Shown here: in pieces, positions 60,801 through 64,000 of the stretch
Layout of the letters: each line of letters starts with the position of its first letter
How positions within the stretch are numbered: position 1 is the first letter of the stretch
Made by a program: the position numbers and the translations under genes
Origin: Climacteris rufus
Taxonomy: Eukaryota; Chordata; Aves; Passeriformes; Climacteridae
Reading direction: 5' to 3'
Assembly (NCBI GenBank): GCA_013398175.1
Contig: VZRZ01004352.1
Span: 69,910 to 133,909 of the forward strand
Length of the DNA: 64,000 bases
Notes under the pieces: model-generated
What the model saw: only the letters and a program-made list of their open reading frames with translations
Databases searched by the model: none
What the model was told of the DNA's origin: nothing

Positions 60801-63800
60801 CAGTACTATTATCTGCTGGCAGTTAGACCCTACATGCCTTTTAGGTGTGCTCTGAGGGTGTGGCTGCTTGGGTACACTTCGGTGAGGTGAGATCACTGGG
60901 TAGTTGTGCTACACAAGAGTTCAGTCATACTGGCCAGCATATCATGCCAGCACAGCTAGCTGGCTTTGGTTCCTTATGTGCTCTGTGGATGCCCCTTTAG
61001 AATATTTGGGTCACAGTCCCTCACTTGTGATGGTCAGTAACAGCAGATTTCCCACTTGAGTGGAAATGGCTGTGTTGAAAAATACTCAGATCCTATGGTG
61101 ACAAGTCCACAGAAGTACCCAAGATTGCATCAATACTTTTGTGCCATAGCAGCCCAGAAGCTAGGCTTGAGTCCAGATTTGCTGCCTGGCCCCACCTTTA
61201 AGGCCAGGTTGTTCTCAAAGGTGATAGACATCATAGCAAAGACAGTGTTTCTGCTGAGGCGGTGACACGGGCAGGGTAGACAGTATACAGGAAAGGTGTG
61301 TTCTGCACGTTGGATGGACCTACCAGGTCCATTGGATTGAACTCTTAGCAGGTTCTGTTTTTTCCATCTGGCCTTCTAGCTCCATTACAGGATCAGTCTC
61401 TTGCAGACAGGATGGCACAAGGATCCTGCTTAAAAAGGCTCGTAATGTTACCCTCTGCAAAGAATATCAAGAGGGAGCCTATTATTAAGGCTTGTTTTAC
61501 TTATCTGCTGCTTCAGTGAATATAAACATAAATACATAGGAAAGAAAACTTTTTTTGGAAATGATACCAGGTTTGATCATAAAGTAATAAAAAAAAAGGA
61601 TCTTGAAGAGACTGATTTGCTAATCCAACCCTCTGCATCAAAGCAGGATTAACAATATCTGAAAATACTAGGTTTCCTTTTTCATTCTGGAGATTAGATG
61701 GAAAAACATGCTTAGATCAAAGTTATTTGTATGCTTTTTAAACTGAGAGTTAAGGAAGCAGAGGAGAGCAGTGAATCTATGCAAGATTCATTGGTCTGTG
61801 CAAGGATAATTCTTCTGAAGAGATGATACTAAGATATTTAAAGGGCACATCAAATATTCATGACTTATTCTGTAAGCCATAGCATCCTACTGGAAATTCA
61901 CCTTGATGTGACCTGGGTTGTTGCACTGGATGAAGATGTTTTTGCCTTATGAACTAAAAAGATGCACAAGTGGCATTTCTAAATAACATGATTTTCTCTC
62001 TTGCCGTTGCCTATATCTGCCATAATATTCTCCCAGCATTTTGCTTGTCCCAATCTTTTTTCCTGCAAAGAAGCTGTGCCTTTTGTGAGCAACTGACTTT
62101 TTGCCATGGGTTATTTTTCTTCATGAAAAATATGGGTAAATTTCTTCAATGCCCAAACCATCATTCTGGGCCTCTGCTGTTTTTGTGGAAAAATATTGTC
62201 AACTCTTTTCCTCTTAACCTGAGAGCAAAAAAACTGTTTTACATGTTATCTGTAATGGAATCAGAGTGAGCAATATTATATCTTTCTCTGTGGACGTCTA
62301 AAACTTAAAATGGAACCTGGTTCATTAGGGTTTTCACTTTACCTTCCGTACAAGCGTTTGAAGAAAAATGTCCATCCGTTCCTAGGACTTCTTAGAGATT
62401 GTTTCAGCTGTAGGCAGTTATTCAGGGAAAGGCTCCCTGTCCTAATGGCAACAACTTGGCACCTGTAGACAAGCTAATTGGTAGTTTATTTAGAAGGTCT
62501 TGGATGTTCTCCTGTAAATGCTGATTATGCTGAAGTCACTGTCTTTGCAGTGCTACCTTTGAGTGGCTTGCTCAGTTCCTTGTTTTCCCAAGGGCATGTC
62601 CTAAAACCCTAGGGGGAAAACACCTACTTTTTCAGTCAGAAGTCACTCTTCTCTGGAGCCTTCTGCATGCCACCGTGGTTCTAGAGGCTGAATATGTCTT
62701 TCTCGCTCAGTGTCCCTCCTGTGTGTTTACACGTGGAAGAGGGTTGGTCCCCACAAAGCCTTGGACAAAGTACACAGCACTGCACCTTCTTCTTGAGCTA
62801 CAGAACAGGTAATGCCAGAGTTGGAGGGCTGCCTCGTGTGCCAGCACACCTCAGCTGAAGTGTCATCATCACCTGGGGACCACTGCCAGCCCTTGGGTGT
62901 CTGCTCTGATCTGCTCACGGTCACAACTAACGAGTCATGCCTTCTGCAGCATGTCTGAGAGGCACTTGTGTGGATTTTTATTTCCCTCCCCCCAAGCAGG
63001 AATATCTGATACCCAAATGTCATGTGTCAGGTGTAACTTTACATCTCTGAATTGAGAGTTTTGTTTATTATTCTGTATTCAGTAGACTATCTCTTGGATG
63101 TTCCCAGGATCAGAGGCCAGCCCTGCTGGAGGCTAAATACTAGGCTTCTGCTCCTGATACAAAGAATTCCTGTGATGTTTTGACATCCTGTAATGCTTTT
63201 GTTCATCTGTATAATGTCGAGGCAGCAGCTCTGCATTGCAGAAAAATTCGAGTCAAAAGAGACTCATGTTAAGAAAGGCAGCTGACACCACTCTTATAAA
63301 AACTACTTGAAAACTGACATGAGTTTATGCAGGAGATTCATGTTTGCATAACAAATATCATTCATTTCTAATAGCTACCTTGACTAACTATCCAAACTGT
63401 TGTCTTTTTTGGGATGGCATACAGGTTCTGCTTCAGAGTCAATAGCTGGATTCTAACAAGGGATGCAGTATTCAGCATCTTAATTACTTCTCAACAATAC
63501 ATTTCTCTGATGGCAATTCCTCTGAAAGAGCTCTTTTGTAGTAACTCTTCTTCTGTAGTGGGGATTAACTATTCACAAATGGTAGAAATAAAATACCACA
63601 CTTAGATATACTGCTTATACAAATAGGTATAAAAAGTAAAATGTCCCCATCTGCTTTCTTAAAAACATAGGAGTATCAGGTCAGCTAGCCCAGCTGCCAA
63701 AAGAAAAAGCCTACAGAACTGGGAGAAGGACAGGGCAAGTGCATGGGTTGCTTTGCCTTGAGTATCTCTTCAGCCTCCAGTTGTGTCTCACAGGCTTTCT

Positions 63801-64000
63801 CTAGAAATGATGGTATTTACCTCAAATGATTATAAAAGCCTCAACAGATTTCTTTTCCATGAACTTGTTTGGTCCTTCTAAATCCATCTGAGCAGCTGAT
63901 AGGGATTTCCACAGCATGTTACATGAGGAACCACATTATCTTGCTTCATCTTGCTTTTATCCTGCTACCTCTGAGTTTGCTGTGATGCCCTTTAGTCTTT
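57814..64000 (+). other. Downstream intron, no further exon recognised
   Basis: Starts with donor GTAAAAG. Reading through without splicing would add only ten residues before a stop at 57844. The cytoplasmic-tail exons expected after IQQRQK are not recognised in the remaining 6.2 kb, so they should lie beyond the window. There is a purine run of G and A at 57941-57966 and a G-rich word (GGGTTTGGGGGTGGGG) near 60327-60342. No mobile element is seen. Confidence 0.6.

Noticed and set aside
1..64000. Bacterial or phage type systems (operons, CRISPR, toxin-antitoxin, att sites)
   Set aside because: Split codons, GT-AG introns, CR1 elements and composition show a vertebrate nuclear genome; no direct-repeat arrays or Shine-Dalgarno-led gene series are present.

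Overview
This window looks like a draft-assembly piece of a bird nuclear genome. It is AT-rich and intron-dominated, all splice junctions are GT-AG, and there are several CR1 LINE copies whose 3' ends carry the octamer-like ATTCTATG/ATTCTGTG tail typical of avian CR1. A 29-base N gap and one isolated N are also present. There are no operons, CRISPR arrays or prokaryotic signals. The species cannot be named from the sequence.

One protein-coding gene is supported, on the + strand. It is the middle of a KIAA1549-family gene, and the sequence fits KIAA1549 better than KIAA1549L. Nine exons between 26048 and 57813 join in one open frame, giving 1282 complete codons from a split codon at the 5' edge to a phase-0 donor at the 3' edge. 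The first is a 2.7 kb mucin-like Ser/Thr/Pro-rich exon. The next seven encode a folded, heavily sequon-bearing ectodomain, and the last encodes the single transmembrane helix and juxtamembrane cytoplasm. The signal-peptide exon and the long cytoplasmic tail are not visible, so the gene is truncated at both window edges.

Layout: 1-26047 is upstream intron (or partly intergenic) sequence. It holds two young-looking CR1 3' fragments (6358-7220 and 8418-8815), one old minus-strand CR1 (about 12925-13265), a diverged tandem repeat near 15.46-15.80 kb and a CpG-richer block at 22.56-23.22 kb that may be regulatory. 26048-57813 is the exon cluster. Its introns contain a probable minus-strand solo LTR with a 5-bp target duplication (33130-33826), a CR1 tail, three short tandem repeats and a T/G-rich tract. 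57814-64000 is the following intron, with no exon recognised.

The most interesting observation is in the gene itself. Between the mucin exon and the membrane, three exon pairs share the same phase pattern (1-0 then 0-1), each starts with Val-Leu, and each breaks at the start of a predicted beta strand. The second members are 178, 184 and 178 bp. This looks like a triplicated SEA-like module in which the usual Gly-Ser cleavage site is replaced by Gly-Pro or Asn-Pro.
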